Counted from the stretch's first letter, positions 1 through 9,212 are shown. The stretch: DNA of 56,594 nt from Roseateles chitinivorans (GCF_002761755.1 NZ_PEOG01000035.1:1-56594); one strand, 5' to 3'. Notes: generated by a model from the sequence alone, not told the origin. Program-made: numbers and translations.

Positions 1-726
1 GTCCGCGAGGCCGGCCGGCAGGCCGGGCGCGGCGCGCAGCGCGGCGGCGGCGGCCTCGACATCGTAGGGGACGCGCTGGAAGCTCAGCTCCTCGCTGTCG
101 TGGTCGAACAGCGCGTAGGCCGCTGCCGGGTTGCCGTCGCGCGGCTGGCCGCAGGCGCCGGGGATGACCAGCCATTGCCGGTTGGGCAGCAGCGGGATCG
201 GCACGCCGGGCTGGGGCCGGAAGTCGCCCGCCTTGCCGGTGCCCGACAGGTGGTAGAGCATCGGCTCGTGCATGTGGCCGCAGAAGGTGTAGCGGCACTC
301 GGTCGCATGCAGGCTGCGCATCGCCTCCAGCCGGCCCTGCACATAGGCGAAGCCGGCCGGGTCGAAGGCGTTGGCGTGCACGTAGAGGCAGTCGTCCTCC
401 TCCTCGGCCATCGGCAGGCTGGCGAGGAAGGCCAGCTGGTCCTCGGCGAGCCGCGCGCGGGTCCAGGCGATGGCGGCGCGCGCGTCCTCGTTCATCGTCG
501 GCCGCGGTCCCTGGGTCACACCCAGGTCGTGATTGCCCGCGACGACGACCGCCCCGGCGGCGCGCAGCGCGCGGACCTGGTCCACCACCCAGCCGGGATC
601 GCTGCCGTAGCCGACGTAGTCGCCCAGGAGTGCGAAATGCCCCGCGCCCTGCCGCCGGGCGTGGTCGAGGACGGCCTCGAACGCCTGGCGGTTGGCGTGC
701 AGGTCGGAGATCAGAGCGGTTTTCAT
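1..726 (-). CDS. Metallophosphoesterase (calcineurin-like), cut by left edge
   Basis: This gene starts at an ATG (724-726) on the minus strand and runs off the left edge, so its C-terminus is missing. About 242 codons are visible. The N-terminus carries the calcineurin-like metallophosphoesterase signature: ISDLHAN (first metal ligands), then LLGDYVGYGSDP, then GNHD, and later CGHMHEP. These supply the Asp, His and Asn ligands of a dinuclear metal site. The order and the short length fit the YfcE/MJ0936-like phosphodiesterase family rather than the larger nucleotidases. There is no signal peptide, so it is probably cytosolic. The natural substrate cannot be told from sequence. Confidence 0.9.
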   Translation of the reverse strand, partial: MKTALISDLHANRQAFEAVLDHARRQGAGHFALLGDYVGYGSDPGWVVDQVRALRAAGAVVVAGNHDLGVTQGPRPTMNEDARAAIAWTRARLAEDQLAFLASLPMAEEEDDCLYVHANAFDPAGFAYVQGRLEAMRSLHATECRYTFCGHMHEPMLYHLSGTGKAGDFRPQPGVPIPLLPNRQWLVIPGACGQPRDGNPAAAYALFDHDSEELSFQRVPYDVEAAAAALRAAPGLPAGLAD

Positions 727-1052
727 GAGCAGGCACAGGATGCCACGGACGGCTGACGCCAAGCTTCGCGAGTCGGCGAGGGCGGGGCGAGGACCGGTCG
801 CGGTCGCCGGGGCAGACGAGCCGGCGTTCGCCGCTTCCGGCGCGAGGGGATCCATTGGAGCGCAAGGCGGCGGCCGGGGCTCCCCCGAACCGGAGGGGCG
901 CTCCCCCTCCGGATGGGCGATGAACAGCGGGAGCCGCGGGTTTCACGCGTTGTGGCGTGCCGGCGCTTTGCTACCCTGGACGGCGACATGGCGCGCTGCG
1001 GGCGGCGGACGGATGCGCCGCCAGCGGCAGTGCCGGCACGGGAGAAGACAAG
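727..1052. other. Intergenic region between divergent genes
   Basis: These 326 bases separate the divergently read phosphoesterase and solute-binding protein, so they should hold both promoters. I see no convincing -10/-35 pair, strong dyad or small gene. Open frames crossing it in both directions look like GC-rich noise. Confidence 0.5.
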
Positions 1053-1952
1053 ATGACGACGTGGCGATTCGGGCGGCCGGACGGGCCCGCGCGCATGCGC
1101 ACGGGGGCGGTGGTGATCGATCGATGGACACGCGCGCGCCGGCGCGCCGCGGCCTGGCTGCTGTGCGGGCTGGGCGTGGCCGCGGGTGCGGCGCGGGCCG
1201 ACTGCACCCGTCCGATCCGGGTGCCGGTGGCGCCGATCGGCCTGAGCGTGGTGACCTCGGGCGGCGAGGTCAGCGGCGTCTTTCCGGAGCTGCTGCGCAA
1301 GGTGGCCGCGGAGACCGGCTGCCAGTTCGAATTCACCGTCGTGCCGCGGGCCCGGGTCGAGGCGATGTTCGCCGCCAACGGCGCCGACGTCCTGGTGCCG
1401 GCGACACGGACTTCCAAGCGCGACCTGCACGGCGACTTCATTCCAGTGATGAAGGCCCGGGCGCTGCTGATCTCGCTGGCATCGGACCGTGCCCCGGTCG
1501 ACAGCCTGGCCGAACTGGCCGAGCGCCGCGAATTGCGCGTGGCGGTGGTGCGCGGTTTCGACTACGGCGAGCCCTACCAGGACCTGCTGAGGACGCTCAA
1601 GGCGCAACGCCGGCTGGTGGTCGAGGCCGACGCGGCGGCGGTCGTGCGCGCGCTGGAGCGCAGCCTCGCCGACGTCACGGTGATGGCGCCGTCGATCCTG
1701 GCGGGGACGCTGCTGCAGGACTCGCGCACCCGCCCGCTGCTGGAGCGGCTGCGGCTGGAGCCGGTGGCCGAGCTCAACTGGACCGACAGCGGGATCTACC
1801 TGTCGCGGCATCTGGCCGCGAAGGACCGCGAACTGCTGGTCGACGCGCTGGAGCGCAGCGCGCGGTCGGGCGCGGTCTGGAAGACCGTGCAGAAGCACTA
1901 TCCGACCGGGTCCTATGAAGAAGGGCTCAAGCCGCTCGCCATCGCGAAGTAG
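1053..1952 (+). CDS. Periplasmic solute-binding protein, family 3-like
   Basis: The product is 299 residues. I chose ATG 1053 because GGAG lies at 1041-1044, eight bases upstream. A second ATG at 1092 is possible. An arginine-rich segment followed by a hydrophobic stretch ending AGAARA-D (about residues 25-50) is a signal peptide. The mature part begins with a strand and a GVFPELLRKVA segment typical of the first lobe of SBP_bac_3 proteins, and later has a LAELAERRELRVAVVRG hinge-like repeat of that motif. Such proteins bind amino acids or similar small ligands for ABC transporters. No permease or ATPase gene is adjacent, so it is an orphan, or a sensor-type binding protein. Ligand unknown. 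Confidence 0.8.
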   Translation: MTTWRFGRPDGPARMRTGAVVIDRWTRARRRAAAWLLCGLGVAAGAARADCTRPIRVPVAPIGLSVVTSGGEVSGVFPELLRKVAAETGCQFEFTVVPRARVEAMFAANGADVLVPATRTSKRDLHGDFIPVMKARALLISLASDRAPVDSLAELAERRELRVAVVRGFDYGEPYQDLLRTLKAQRRLVVEADAAAVVRALERSLADVTVMAPSILAGTLLQDSRTRPLLERLRLEPVAELNWTDSGIYLSRHLAAKDRELLVDALERSARSGAVWKTVQKHYPTGSYEEGLKPLAIAK

Positions 1953-1969
1953 CGCGGCCGCGCCGCAAG

Positions 1970-1994
1970 GAAAAGGCCCGCGCGAGGCGGGCCT
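1970..1994 (-). terminator. Rho-independent terminator of argD-argF
   Basis: Read on the minus strand, an 8-bp GC stem (1974-1981 pairing with 1987-1994, 5-base loop) is followed by TTTTCC. It lies about 30 bases after the argF stop, the right place to end the arg transcript. Confidence 0.75.
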
Positions 1995-2021
1995 GGTCGT
2001 ACAGGGGGAGACGGCCGCCGC

Positions 2022-2963
2022 TCAGCCGATCCGGCCCAGCAGCAGGTACTCCATCAGCGCCTTCTGCACATGCATGCGGTTCTCGGCCTCGTCCCAGACC
2101 ACCGATTGCGGGCCGTCGATCACCTCGGCGGCGACCTCCTCGCCGCGATGCGCCGGCAGGCAGTGCATGAACAGCGCGTCCGGCTTCGCCACGGCCATCA
2201 TGTCCGCGTCGACGCACCAGTCCGCGAAGGCGGCGCGGCGCGCCTCGTTCTCGGCCTCGTAGCCCATGCTGGTCCAGACGTCCGTCGTCACCAGGTCCGC
2301 GCCGCGGCAGGCCTCCTTCGGGTCCTGGAAGACCTTGTAGCAGCGGGTGTCCTTGATGCCGGCGACTGCCGGATCCACCTCGTAGCCGCTGGGCGTGCTC
2401 ACATGCACGGTGAAGCCCAGGATCTCCGCCGCCTGCAGCCAGGTGTTGGCCATGTTGTTGCCGTCACCGACCCAGGCCACCACGCGTCCCTTCAGGCAGT
2501 CCATGTCGATCGCGCCGCGGCGGTCCATGCCGCGCTGCTCGATGAAGGTGAACAGATCCGCCAGGATCTGGCACGGGTGGTACTCGTTGGTCAGGCCGTT
2601 GATCACCGGCACCCGCGAGTGCGCCGCGAAGCGCTCCAGCTTGGTCTGCTCGAAGGTGCGGATCATCACGATGTCGACCATGCGGCTGATCACGCGCGCG
2701 CTGTCCTCGATCGGCTCGGCGCGGCCCAGCTGGCTGTCGCCGGTGGTCAGGTGCACCACCGAGCCGCCCATCTGGTACATGCCCGCCTCGAAGCTGACGC
2801 GGGTGCGGGTCGACGCCTTCTCGAAGATCATCGCGAGGGTGCGATCCTGCAGCGGCTGGTACTTCTCGTAGTTCTTGAAGCGCCGCTTGATGATCGCGGC
2901 GCGGTCGAACAGGTGGGCGTACTCTTCCGCGCGCAGGTCCTTGAACTGCAGGTAGTGACGCAT
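2022..2963 (-). CDS. argF: Ornithine carbamoyltransferase
   Basis: This cytosolic enzyme makes citrulline from ornithine and carbamoyl phosphate in arginine synthesis. The 313-residue product has the carbamoyl-phosphate motif STRTR (in EKASTRTRVSFE), the HPCQ motif (NEYHPCQILADL), and the ornithine-binding HCLPAHRGEE near the C-terminus, all in the usual order and length. I chose ATG 2963 because GGGGA precedes it at good spacing and the N-terminus MRHYLQFKDL matches the family start. An ATG at 2984 overlaps the argD stop as ATGA but has no ribosome site. argD lies directly upstream on the same strand, so the two form an operon. Confidence 0.97.
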   Translation of the reverse strand: MRHYLQFKDLRAEEYAHLFDRAAIIKRRFKNYEKYQPLQDRTLAMIFEKASTRTRVSFEAGMYQMGGSVVHLTTGDSQLGRAEPIEDSARVISRMVDIVMIRTFEQTKLERFAAHSRVPVINGLTNEYHPCQILADLFTFIEQRGMDRRGAIDMDCLKGRVVAWVGDGNNMANTWLQAAEILGFTVHVSTPSGYEVDPAVAGIKDTRCYKVFQDPKEACRGADLVTTDVWTSMGYEAENEARRAAFADWCVDADMMAVAKPDALFMHCLPAHRGEEVAAEVIDGPQSVVWDEAENRMHVQKALMEYLLLGRIG

Positions 2964-2980
2964 GAGGCGGTTCCCCGGCT

Positions 2981-4204
2981 TCATGGCGCCGACGCCGGCG
3001 CGGCCAGGAAGGCCTTCACCAGCGGCACCAGACGCGCCGCGATCTCCGCGGCCTCGGCACTGGTCAGGATCAGCGGCGGCACCAGGCGGATGACCTTGTC
3101 GGCCGTCACGCTCAGCAGCAGGCCCGCCTCCATCGCCTGCGTCAGCAGCACGCCGCAGGGGCGGTCCAGCTCGATGCCCAGCATCAGGCCCTGGCCGCGC
3201 ACCTCGACCACGCCGGGAAGGCCCGCCAGGCCGTGCTCGATCGCCGCCTTGAGCTCCGCGCCGACGGTCGCGGCATTGGCCAGCAGGCCGTCCGTCTCCA
3301 TCACCGCCAGCGTCTCGACGCCAGCGCGCATCGCCAGCGGATTGCCGCCGAAGGTGGTGCCGTGGTTGCCCGGCCCGAAGACCTTGGCGGCCTTGTCGCC
3401 GCACACCACCGCGCCGATCGGCACGCCCGAGCCCAGGCCCTTGGCCAGCGGCATCACGTCCGGCACGATGCCGGCCCATTGGTGCGCGAACCACTTGCCG
3501 GTGCGGCCGATGCCGCACTGCACCTCGTCCAGCATCAGCAGCAGGTCGTGCTCGTCGCAGAGCTTGCGCAGGTCCTTCAGGAAGTCGATGCGCGCCGGGT
3601 TGATGCCGCCTTCGCCCTGGATGGTCTCCAGGAAGATCGCGGTCACGTCCGGATGCGCGGCGAGGGCCTGGCGCAGGGCCTCGATGTCGTTCAGCGGCAC
3701 GCGGACGAAGCCCGGCACCAGCGGGCCGAAGCCCGCCTGGACCTTCGGATTGCCGGTGGCCGACAGTGTCGCGATCGAGCGGCCGTGGAAGGCCTTCTCG
3801 AAGACGATCACCTCGGGATTGGCATTGCCGCGGTCATGGCCGTACTTGCGCGCGATCTTGAGCGCCGCCTCGTTGGCCTCCAGGCCGGAGTTGCAGAAGA
3901 AGACGTTGGTCAGGCCGGACAGCGCGCAGAGCTTGGCCGCGAGCTGCTCCTGCAGCGGGACGTGGTAGTAGTTGCTGGTGTGGATCAGCTTGCCCACCTG
4001 GTCCCGCAGCGCCGCCACCAGCTTCGGATGGTTGTGTCCGAGCGTGTTGACGGCGATCCCGCCCAGGCCGTCCAGGTATCGTCGGCCGGCCGTGTCCCAC
4101 ACCCAGGCGCCTTCGCCGTGCGACAGGGCGATCGGCAGGCGGCCGTAGGTTTGCATCACATGGGGTTCGGTCGGGGCGGCGAACGAGGAGTCCGGGGCGT
4201 TCAT
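2981..4204 (-). CDS. argD: Acetylornithine aminotransferase
   Basis: This PLP-dependent class III aminotransferase of 407 residues interconverts N-acetylglutamate semialdehyde and acetylornithine. Visible hallmarks are FFCNSGLEANEAALKIARK, FEKAFHGRS, ETIQGEGGINP, LLMLDEVQCGIGRTG and PLAKGLGSGVPIGA, which holds the Lys that forms the Schiff base. The start at 4204 is fixed by GGAGA five bases upstream. The stop overlaps a possible argF start, which suggests coupled translation. The same family often also acts as succinyldiaminopimelate aminotransferase in lysine synthesis, and sequence alone does not exclude that second role. Confidence 0.95.
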   Translation of the reverse strand: MNAPDSSFAAPTEPHVMQTYGRLPIALSHGEGAWVWDTAGRRYLDGLGGIAVNTLGHNHPKLVAALRDQVGKLIHTSNYYHVPLQEQLAAKLCALSGLTNVFFCNSGLEANEAALKIARKYGHDRGNANPEVIVFEKAFHGRSIATLSATGNPKVQAGFGPLVPGFVRVPLNDIEALRQALAAHPDVTAIFLETIQGEGGINPARIDFLKDLRKLCDEHDLLLMLDEVQCGIGRTGKWFAHQWAGIVPDVMPLAKGLGSGVPIGAVVCGDKAAKVFGPGNHGTTFGGNPLAMRAGVETLAVMETDGLLANAATVGAELKAAIEHGLAGLPGVVEVRGQGLMLGIELDRPCGVLLTQAMEAGLLLSVTADKVIRLVPPLILTSAEAAEIAARLVPLVKAFLAAPASAP

Positions 4205-4532
4205 CAAGTCTCCAGAAAGTAGGAGGGGGTGGGAAATGCGGCTGGTCAGGGCCGCTGCGGAAAAACCTCCAGAGCACCCTGGCAAGTCCTGCGCCGGGCG
4301 GCCCGGCGGGGGAGGGCAGGGGGAAGCGGCCGATTCTACGGGTCGACCCTGGCTGGCGAGGAGATTCCTCCTGGACAGCGTCGGCAGGCCGACTGACCAG
4401 TGGGCGAGCAGAAATCCATGTGTGCTGCGGCGCAACACATCCAAGGCACAATAGCGGTTTTGCCTGCCGCGGTTGACCCTCGTCAAAGGAGTGCCGCAGC
4501 CGCCGCGGGCCGGGACGCAGACCGAGTAGCCA
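4205..4532. promoter_or_regulatory. Divergent regulatory region argD / DUF3579
   Basis: This 328-base region between two divergent genes must hold promoters for both. It contains an inverted repeat at 4418-4440 (ATGTGT and ACACAT arms around an 11-base GC-rich centre). A weak -10-like CACAAT follows at 4447-4452. Nothing else stands out. Whether the dyad is an arginine-responsive operator is unknown. Confidence 0.4.
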
Positions 4533-4868
4533 ATGACTGAGCAGCCCAAGCCGCGAGAAGTGTTCATCCAGGGGATCACCACGGATGGTCGCACCTTCCG
4601 CCCGAGCGACTGGGCCGAACGTCTGGCTGGCGCGATGTCCTGCTTTCGGCCGGGCGGCACCCGCAGCGGCCGCGATGCCTACCTGGGCTACTCCCCCTAC
4701 TGCGTGCCGCGTGTCGTCAACGGCGTGAAGTGCGTGATCGTCAACGAGGCGCTGAAGTCCGTCGAGCCGATGGCCTGGGACTTCGTCATGAATTTCGCGC
4801 GCGACAACAAGCTGCAGGTCGTCGACGCCTGCCTGCTGCCGGACGGGCGCGAGGCGGGCAAGGCCTGA
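4533..4868 (+). CDS. DUF3579 domain-containing protein
   Basis: This small cytosolic protein of 111 residues belongs to the DUF3579 family, recognised from FIQGITTDGRTFRPSDWAERLAGAMSCF and the VNGVKCVIVNEALKSVEPMAWDFVMNFA segment. Its function is not established. In Burkholderiales I know this family next to the argD-argF pair, as here, which hints at a link with arginine synthesis, but that is context only. No good ribosome site precedes ATG 4533. No alternative start keeps the conserved N-terminus. Confidence 0.85.
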   Translation: MTEQPKPREVFIQGITTDGRTFRPSDWAERLAGAMSCFRPGGTRSGRDAYLGYSPYCVPRVVNGVKCVIVNEALKSVEPMAWDFVMNFARDNKLQVVDACLLPDGREAGKA

Positions 4869-5046
4869 GCACCACCACCGCGACCACCGCGCTCGCGGCG
4901 GTCCCCGTCCCCTGACGCTTCACCGCATCGCCCAAGAGCCTTCCCCCGCTGGAGGGGCGCCCCCGGTCCGAACGGGCCATCGCCAGCACGCCTGCGCTCG
5001 CCTAGGCTGACGGGTTCCCCGCGACCCTTCGATCGAGCGCCCGCAC

Positions 5047-6102
5047 ATGGCCGTCCTCTCCGCCGACGCGGCCCCGCGGGCCGCGGCCGCCCTGCCGGAA
5101 CTGCAGGAGTTGCTGCGCCTGATCGATCAGGGAGGCTCGATGCTGCATGCCCGCGAGCTGGCCACCGTCGCCGCCCCCGCTGGAGCGATGCCGGTGATCG
5201 GCGTGACCCTGGGCAACCCCGATCCCTCCGTGCCCGCGCTCGGGTTCATCGGCGGCGTCCATGGGCTGGAGCGCATCGGCGCGCAGGTGGTGCTGGCCTA
5301 CCTCGGCAGCCTGGTGCGGCGCCTGCGCTGGGACCTGAGCCTGCATCAGCAGCTCGAGTCGCTCCGGCTGGTGTTCCTTCCCCTCGTCAATCCGGGCGGT
5401 ATCCGGGCCGGCACGCGCGCGAACCCGCAGGGCGTGGACCTGATGCGCAATGCGCCGCAGGACGCCGACCGTGGCGTGCCCTTCCTGATCGGCGGGCATC
5501 GCCTGACCCGCCAGCTGCCGTACTTCCGCGGCCCGGGCGGCGCGCCGATGGAGGTGGAGAGCGAGGCCCTGTGCCGCTTCGTCCGCGAGGAGTTGCTGGG
5601 GCGGCCGGTCGCGGTGTCCATCGACTTCCACAGCGGCTTCGGCCTGCGCGACCGCATCTGGTTTCCGTACGCGCGCACGCGGCGACCGATGCGCCACCTC
5701 GCCGAGATCCATGCGCTGTGCGAGGTGCTTGATCAATGCCTGTCCCCGCATCCCTATGTGATGGAGCCGCAGAGCCGGCATTACCTGACCCACGGCGACC
5801 TGTGGGACCACCTGTACGACGAGGCGCTCTCCCTTGATCGAGGGATCTTCCTGCCAATGACGCTCGAAATGGGGTCATGGCTGTGGGTCAAGAAAAATCC
5901 GCGACAGCTACTCTCCCGCCACGGCATGTTCAACCCGCTGATCGAACATCGACAGCAGCGGGTCTTGCGCCGCCACATGGCTTGGATGGACTTCATGACT
6001 CGCGCGACGCAGAGCGCGTTCCGGTGGCTGCCGGGGCCGGACACAAGAATCGATCACGGGGAGCAGGCGTTGATCCGCTGGTATCGGAGGACGGTCCGAT
6101 GA
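5047..6102 (+). CDS. M14-family zinc carboxypeptidase-like protein
   Basis: The 351-residue product has the M14 metal-binding layout. HxxE occurs in GGVHGLERIG (His72, Glu75). The third zinc ligand is in SIDFHSGFG (His195). The catalytic glutamate is in LTLEMGSW (Glu274). The VNPGGIRAGTRANPQGVDLMRN segment carries the Asn-Arg substrate-carboxylate region. There is no signal peptide, so a cytosolic peptidase or amidase acting on small peptides or cell-wall fragments is likely. Its stop overlaps the next start as ATGA, so it is translationally coupled to an alpha/beta hydrolase. The substrate is unknown. Confidence 0.85.
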   Translation: MAVLSADAAPRAAAALPELQELLRLIDQGGSMLHARELATVAAPAGAMPVIGVTLGNPDPSVPALGFIGGVHGLERIGAQVVLAYLGSLVRRLRWDLSLHQQLESLRLVFLPLVNPGGIRAGTRANPQGVDLMRNAPQDADRGVPFLIGGHRLTRQLPYFRGPGGAPMEVESEALCRFVREELLGRPVAVSIDFHSGFGLRDRIWFPYARTRRPMRHLAEIHALCEVLDQCLSPHPYVMEPQSRHYLTHGDLWDHLYDEALSLDRGIFLPMTLEMGSWLWVKKNPRQLLSRHGMFNPLIEHRQQRVLRRHMAWMDFMTRATQSAFRWLPGPDTRIDHGEQALIRWYRRTVR

Positions 6103-6905
6103 GCGAGCACACCTGGGTGCTGCTGCGCGGCCTGACGCGCGAGAGCGGCCATTGGGGCGACTTTCCGGCGCGCCTGCAGCGTGCCTTGCGGGTGCAGCAG
6201 CCGGATGCGCGGCTCGAGCTGCTGGACCTGCCCGGCAACGGCGACAAGCACCGGCAGAGCAGCCCGACGCATGTGGACGCGATGATGGAAGCGTGCCGCG
6301 CGGAGCTGCGCCGCCGTGGCGTGCCGCCGCCGTACCAGGTGCTGGCGATGTCGCTGGGTGCGATGGTCGCCAGCGAATGGGCGGCGCGGCATCCGGGCGA
6401 GCTCGATGGTGTCGTCCTGATCAACACCAGCCTGCGACCCTTCAGCGCCTTCTTCCGTCGCCTACGTCCGTCGAACTACTGGTCCTTGCTGGTGCTGAGC
6501 CTGACGCGGCTGAGCCTGCGCCGGCGCGAGGCCAAGGTGCTGCAGATGACGACCCGGCTGCAGCGGCAGCCCGACCAGGTGATTGATGACTGGGTGTCGA
6601 TCCAGCGACGGCATCCGGTGCGCCGCCGCAATGCGCTGCGGCAACTGCTCGCGGCGGCGCGTTATCGCGCCAGCATCGCCAAGCCGGAGCCGCCGATGCT
6701 GCTGCTCTGCAGCCAGGGTGATTCGCTGGTGGACTGGCGGTGCTCACAAGCCATCAGCCGCGCCTGGGGTGCGCCGCTGCGGCTGCACAAGCATGCGGGC
6801 CACGACCTGCCGCTGGACGACGGGGACTGGGTGGCGCGCAACGTCGTGGATTGGCTCCACGTGCGGGAGGTGGTGGGTCAGATCACCACCCCGATGCCGC
6901 TCTGA
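6099..6905 (+). CDS. Alpha/beta-fold hydrolase
   Basis: This 268-residue cytosolic protein of the alpha/beta hydrolase fold starts at ATG 6099, overlapping the upstream stop, with CGGAGG eight bases before it. The nucleophile elbow is AMSLGAM (Ser within S-L-G). An oxyanion-type stretch RGLTRESGHWGDFP lies near the N-terminus. The acid is probably in LLLCSQGDSLVDW, and the catalytic His is in HKHAGHDLPLDDGDW. It is co-translated with the M14 peptidase, so the two may act in one catabolic step, for example an ester plus a peptide bond. That is inference. Confidence 0.85.
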   Translation: MSEHTWVLLRGLTRESGHWGDFPARLQRALRVQQPDARLELLDLPGNGDKHRQSSPTHVDAMMEACRAELRRRGVPPPYQVLAMSLGAMVASEWAARHPGELDGVVLINTSLRPFSAFFRRLRPSNYWSLLVLSLTRLSLRRREAKVLQMTTRLQRQPDQVIDDWVSIQRRHPVRRRNALRQLLAAARYRASIAKPEPPMLLLCSQGDSLVDWRCSQAISRAWGAPLRLHKHAGHDLPLDDGDWVARNVVDWLHVREVVGQITTPMPL

Positions 6906-6930
6906 TGGTCTCAGGTGGTGTTTCCGTGGT

Positions 6931-7053
6931 CCGCCGCTCCGGGCGGCTGCGGGTTGGGATGCAGAGCTAGGCGCGGACCGGAGCCATAGCGGCGCTATGG
7001 CGAGGATCCGCAACGACGCTATGCGCCCAACCCGCAGCCGCCCGGAGTGGCGG
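6931..7053. repeat. Large nested palindromic intergenic element
   Basis: Outer arms of 28 bases (6931-6958 and 7026-7053) are complementary at 27 positions, and the single exception would be a G-U pair. In the middle a second perfect dyad (CCATAGCG, one base, CGCTATGG at 6984-7000) is flanked by GCGGA/TCCGC. The whole 123-base element could fold into one long three-tier hairpin. It lies between the hydrolase gene and the rpsT terminator. Its size and symmetry resemble REPIN-type elements, but the family is not identified. Confidence 0.7.
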
Positions 7054-7059
7054 GAATGA

Positions 7060-7085
7060 AAAAGCCCGCCGGGTGGCGGGCTTTT
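7060..7085. terminator. Bidirectional terminator, hydrolase / rpsT
   Basis: A perfect stem AAAAGCCCGCC / GGCGGGCTTTT with a 4-base loop ends in T-runs on both strands. It sits between the converging 3' ends of the plus-strand hydrolase and minus-strand rpsT and should stop both transcripts. Confidence 0.9.
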
Positions 7086-7112
7086 GCATGCACCAGAGCT
7101 GGATCTTGGCTA

Positions 7113-7409
7113 TCAGGCGGCCAGCGCCTTGATCTTGGCGGACAGGCGGCTCTTGTGACGAGCAGCCTTGTTCTTGTGGAAGATGCCCTTGTCGGCGACC
7201 GAATCGATCACGGGCTGGGCGGTCTTGAACAGGTCGGCGGCCTTGGCCTTGTCGCCAGTGACGATCGCCTTTTGCACGTTCTTGATGACCGTGCGGAACT
7301 TCGAACGCAGCGCCGAGTTGGCGGCGTTCAGCTTGACGTCTTGACGTGCGCGCTTGCGGCCCGAGGCCAGACGCACGGTTTTCTTCTTGGCTTTGGAAGA
7401 GCTTGCCAT
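7113..7409 (-). CDS. rpsT: 30S ribosomal protein S20
   Basis: The 98-residue basic protein begins [10 protein letters not shown] and contains the S20 helices ([18 protein letters not shown], the segment around [17 protein letters not shown], and the conserved [11 protein letters not shown]). S20 binds 16S rRNA and helps assemble the small subunit. Length and termini match the family. It stands alone on the minus strand with its own promoter (7443-7471) and terminator, the usual arrangement opposite murJ in this group. Confidence 0.98.
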   Translation of the reverse strand: MASSSKAKKKTVRLASGRKRARQDVKLNAANSALRSKFRTVIKNVQKAIVTGDKAKAADLFKTAQPVIDSVADKGIFHKNKAARHKSRLSAKIKALAA

Positions 7410-7442
7410 TGTCTTATGGGTCCAGTTGGTGCAAAGACGGCG

Positions 7443-7471
7443 AGTATAGCAGCCAGGAATGGAAAAACCAA
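7443..7471 (-). promoter_or_regulatory. Probable rpsT promoter
   Basis: On the minus strand a -10 TATACT (7443-7448) lies 17 bases after a -35-like TTGGTT (7466-7471), about 35 bases before the rpsT start. The -10 is strong and the -35 weak. Confidence 0.6.
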
Positions 7472-7564
7472 ATCCCAGGCATTGCGCGTCAGCGAGACAC
7501 CCATAATGCGCGGTCGCCTGCCAGGGCCGCTTCGCTCCTTTCCGCTCCGCCGCGCCGCTTCCGC

Positions 7565-9139
7565 ATGAATCTGCTCCGCACCGCCTCCGTCGTCTCGATC
7601 TTCACCCTGTTGTCCCGCATCACCGGGCTGGTCCGCGAGCAGATGGTGGCCGGCCTGTTCGGCGCGAATGCAATGACCGACGCCTACAACGTCGCCTTCC
7701 GCATTCCCAACATGCTGCGGCGGCTGTTCGCCGAGGGCGCGTTCTCGCAGGCCTTCGTGCCGGCGCTGGCCGCGGCCCGCGCCAGGGACGGCGACGACGC
7801 CACCCGGCACCTGATCGACGCGGTCGCCACCGTGCTGCTCTGGGCGCTGCTGGTGACCTGCGTGCTGGGCGTCGTCGGCGCACCGGTGCTCGTCTGGGCG
7901 CTCGGCGCGGGGCTGTCCGCGCCGGCCCATGAGGCCGCCGTCGTGATGACGCGTTGGATGTTCCCCTACATCGGCTTCATGTCGCTGGTGGCGCTGTCGG
8001 CCGGCATCCTGAACACCTGGAAGCGCTTCGTCGTGCCGGCGGTGACGCCGGTGCTGCTGAACCTGGCCTCGCTGGCCTGCGGCTACGGGCTGGCGCCCGT
8101 GCTGGAGCGACAGGGCTACGCGCCCATCTATTCCCTGGCGGTGGGCGTGATGGTCGGTGGACTGCTGCAGCTGGCGCTGCAGGTGCCGGCGCTGAGGAAG
8201 ATCGGCCTGATGCCGCGTTTCGCGCTGGGACTGTCCGGCCTTCGGCGCGCCGCCGCCGACGAGGGCGTGCGCCAGGTCTTGCGCAAGATGGGACCGGCGC
8301 TGCTGGGCGTCGGCGTGGCGCAGCTGTCGTTGCTGATCAACACGCAGATCGCGATCTCGGTGGGTGAGGGCGCCGCGTCGTGGCTGACCTACGCGGACCG
8401 CCTGATGGAGTTTCCGATCGCGCTGCTCGGCGTCGCGCTGGGCGTGGTGCTGACGCCGCAGCTGGCGGCCAGCACCGCCAGGGGCGAGACCGAGAAGTAT
8501 TCGGGCCTGCTCGACTGGGGGCTGCGCCTGACGCTGCTGCTGGCGCTGCCCTGCGCGGTCGCGCTGGTGGTCTTCGCCGAGCCGCTGGTCGCGGTGCTCT
8601 ACCAGCGCGGCGCCTTCCGCGCCGCCGATGTCACCAGCACTGCCCATGCGGTGATGGGCTACGGACTCGGGCTGATGGGACTGGTGTCGATCAAGGTGCT
8701 CGCGCCCGGCTTCTACGCGCGACAGGACATGCGCACGCCGGTGCGCATCGCCGTCGGCGTGCTGGTGCTGACGCAGGTCTTCAATGCGATCTTCGTCTTC
8801 GGCTTCCAGATCGGCGTCGCCGGCCTGTCGCTGTCGATCGGCCTGGGCGCGGTGGTCAACGCGCTGCTGCTGCTGCGCGGGCTGCGCCGGCTGGGGACCT
8901 ACACGCCGGAAGCCGGCTGGGCGCTGTTCCTGCTGCGCGTGCTGCTCGCCAGCGCGGCGATGGGCGCGCTGCAGTGGTGGCTGGCCGGGCACTTCGCCTG
9001 GGTCGGCGGCAAGGGCTTCCAATTCGAGCTGGCGCGCGCCGGCTGGATGGCGCTGAGCCTGGGCGCGTCGGCGCTGCTGTACTTCGGCGTGCTGCTGCTG
9101 CTGGGGGTGAAGCTGCGCCAGTTCGCGCGCCGGGCTTGA
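7565..9139 (+). CDS. murJ: Lipid II flippase MurJ
   Basis: This inner-membrane protein of 524 residues belongs to the MOP/MviN superfamily, with about 14 hydrophobic segments along its length. The N-terminus is diagnostic: [19 protein letters not shown], then [28 protein letters not shown]. MurJ moves lipid II across the inner membrane for peptidoglycan synthesis. Charged residues known to matter in this family are present, such as the Arg residues of SRITGLVR and [11 protein letters not shown] chose ATG 7565 because translation upstream of it lacks family sequence. It is divergent from rpsT. Confidence 0.96.
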   Translation: MNLLRTASVVSIFTLLSRITGLVREQMVAGLFGANAMTDAYNVAFRIPNMLRRLFAEGAFSQAFVPALAAARARDGDDATRHLIDAVATVLLWALLVTCVLGVVGAPVLVWALGAGLSAPAHEAAVVMTRWMFPYIGFMSLVALSAGILNTWKRFVVPAVTPVLLNLASLACGYGLAPVLERQGYAPIYSLAVGVMVGGLLQLALQVPALRKIGLMPRFALGLSGLRRAAADEGVRQVLRKMGPALLGVGVAQLSLLINTQIAISVGEGAASWLTYADRLMEFPIALLGVALGVVLTPQLAASTARGETEKYSGLLDWGLRLTLLLALPCAVALVVFAEPLVAVLYQRGAFRAADVTSTAHAVMGYGLGLMGLVSIKVLAPGFYARQDMRTPVRIAVGVLVLTQVFNAIFVFGFQIGVAGLSLSIGLGAVVNALLLLRGLRRLGTYTPEAGWALFLLRVLLASAAMGALQWWLAGHFAWVGGKGFQFELARAGWMALSLGASALLYFGVLLLLGVKLRQFARRA

Positions 9140-9212
9140 GTGCCGGGTCCCGGCACCGGCTCCTCGGGTCGACGCGGATGCTGCCGGCAGGCCAGGGCGT
9201 AGACTCGGGCGC

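Noticed and set aside
723..1898. A 391-codon open frame on the minus strand opposite the solute-binding protein
   Set aside because: GC-rich codons leave antisense frames open. The product is Arg/Gln/His-rich with no family motifs, and the plus-strand gene has a signal peptide and ribosome site.
9140..9156. GTGCCGGG-T-CCCGGCAC palindrome after murJ as a terminator
   Set aside because: The one-base loop cannot form a normal hairpin tip and no T-run follows. It is a short GC palindrome that may be chance.
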